NCBI RefSeq assembly: GCF_046736075.1
Contig: NZ_CP177163.1
Span: 3,348,001 to 3,412,000, forward strand
Reading direction: 5' to 3'
DNA: 64,000 bases
Source of the DNA: Stenotrophomonas sp046736075
GTDB taxonomy: Bacteria > Pseudomonadota > Gammaproteobacteria > Xanthomonadales > Xanthomonadaceae
How positions within the stretch are numbered: the stretch's first letter is position 1; every line of letters starts with the position of its first letter. The position numbers were made by a program, and so were the translations under genes. The notes beneath the pieces were generated by a model. That model was not told where the DNA came from, made no database searches, and saw nothing but the letters and a program-made list of their open reading frames with translations. Below, piece after piece: positions 63,506-64,000 of this stretch.

Positions 63506-64000
63506 TCATCGGCGGTCGATCAGGGTGATCGGGCCGTACTGGCGGATCGTGAGCGGCAGGGTTTCGGCCAGCGCGCGCAGGGTGCGATCGCTGTCGTCCA
63601 GCGCGAACACGCCCTGCACGCGCAGCGCGGCGGCGGCATCGGACACGCGCAGGAAGCCGGGGCGGTACGGGCGCAGCCGTGCGATCAGGGCTGACAACGG
63701 GGCGTTGTCCAGGCTGACCTGCCCGCGCACCCAGTCGGTCGCCTGCGCGGGAACGGGGCCGGCGGCGGCCAGCCCACGCACGCTGGCGCGCGCGGAGAAG
63801 CCGGCCTGCACCTGCAACCGGCTGCCATCGTCGCCGTGCAGCACCGCGTGGTCGCGCAGCACCGACAGGGTGCTGCCGTCATCGTCGCGCTCCACCATCA
63901 CGCTGCCGCGCAGTAGCGCCACCTGCGCGTACAGGCCATGCAGCAGCAGCGGGCGCGGGTCGGCGGCGGCCTCCAGCAACACCCGGCCACGGCGCAGCCA
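63506..64000 (-). CDS. fecR: FecR family anti-sigma factor, C-terminal part (5' end outside window)
   Basis: The reading frame is open at the right edge. The visible 165 residues include the FecR periplasmic domain ('AQVALLRGSVMVE', 'AVLHGDDGSRLQVQAG') and the C-terminal STN-interacting region ('LDNAPLSALIARLRPYRPGFLRV', in pieces). It relays receptor occupancy to an ECF sigma factor, whose gene is probably just outside the window. It ends within a base or two of the extended receptor frame. Confidence 0.85.
   Translation of the reverse strand, partial: WLRRGRVLLEAAADPRPLLLHGLYAQVALLRGSVMVERDDDGSTLSVLRDHAVLHGDDGSRLQVQAGFSARASVRGLAAAGPVPAQATDWVRGQVSLDNAPLSALIARLRPYRPGFLRVSDAAAALRVQGVFALDDSDRTLRALAETLPLTIRQYGPITLIDRR

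Overview
The window reads as about 64 kb of a high-GC gammaproteobacterial chromosome from the Xanthomonadaceae, most probably Stenotrophomonas. The gene order kdsD-kdsC-lptC-lptA-lptB-rpoN-hpf-ptsN-hprK-rapZ-EIIA-HPr-EI-mgtE, the amgK/murU pair, and the short GTAG-headed palindromes of the SMAG type beside a REP-associated tyrosine transposase all point that way. No rRNA, tRNA, CRISPR array or prophage was seen. Genus assignment is inference from synteny and repeats.

Layout. 1-9.9 kb: end of pilU, then housekeeping genes (RDD and YitT membrane proteins, tag, yqgE, ruvX, pyrB), a SMAG/RAYT island at 7.55-8.27 kb, a TPR protein and a lipoprotein esterase. 9.9-24 kb: a long leftward block for envelope and regulation (mgtE, a PTS phosphorelay, rapZ, hprK, rpoN, the Lpt/Kdo genes), with ibaG and murA divergent from it. 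24-35.5 kb: two DUF3108 paralogues, purN and purM with two small membrane paralogues between them, DUF2066-perM-hda, murU/amgK, an M20 peptidase and a ComEA-type protein.

35.4-45.7 kb: the most unusual part. The 475-nt gap after comEA holds a series of hairpins that expose A(G)GGA(C/U) loops. They end in a Rho-independent terminator whose own loop is AGGAC. This is the architecture of a CsrB/RsmZ-type small RNA that titrates CsrA/RsmA. It is followed by a small membrane protein gene, a roughly 2240-residue RTX calcium-binding protein, two L,D-transpeptidases and a HutD protein.

45.7-64 kb: an iron and heme acquisition region on the minus strand. It contains three TonB-dependent receptors, a PiuC/Sel1 pair, and a cluster of PepSY helix protein, DUF2271, DUF4198, ApbE and membrane flavoreductase that looks like a flavin-based trans-membrane electron-transfer (ferric reductase) system. 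It also has a heme module: FecR, an STN-type receptor, heme oxygenase, a YbaN-TonB fusion, a GNAT protein and a Rieske ferredoxin. Two palindromes resembling Fur boxes lie upstream of these operons. The genes suggest coordinated outer-membrane import, periplasmic reduction and heme breakdown for iron.
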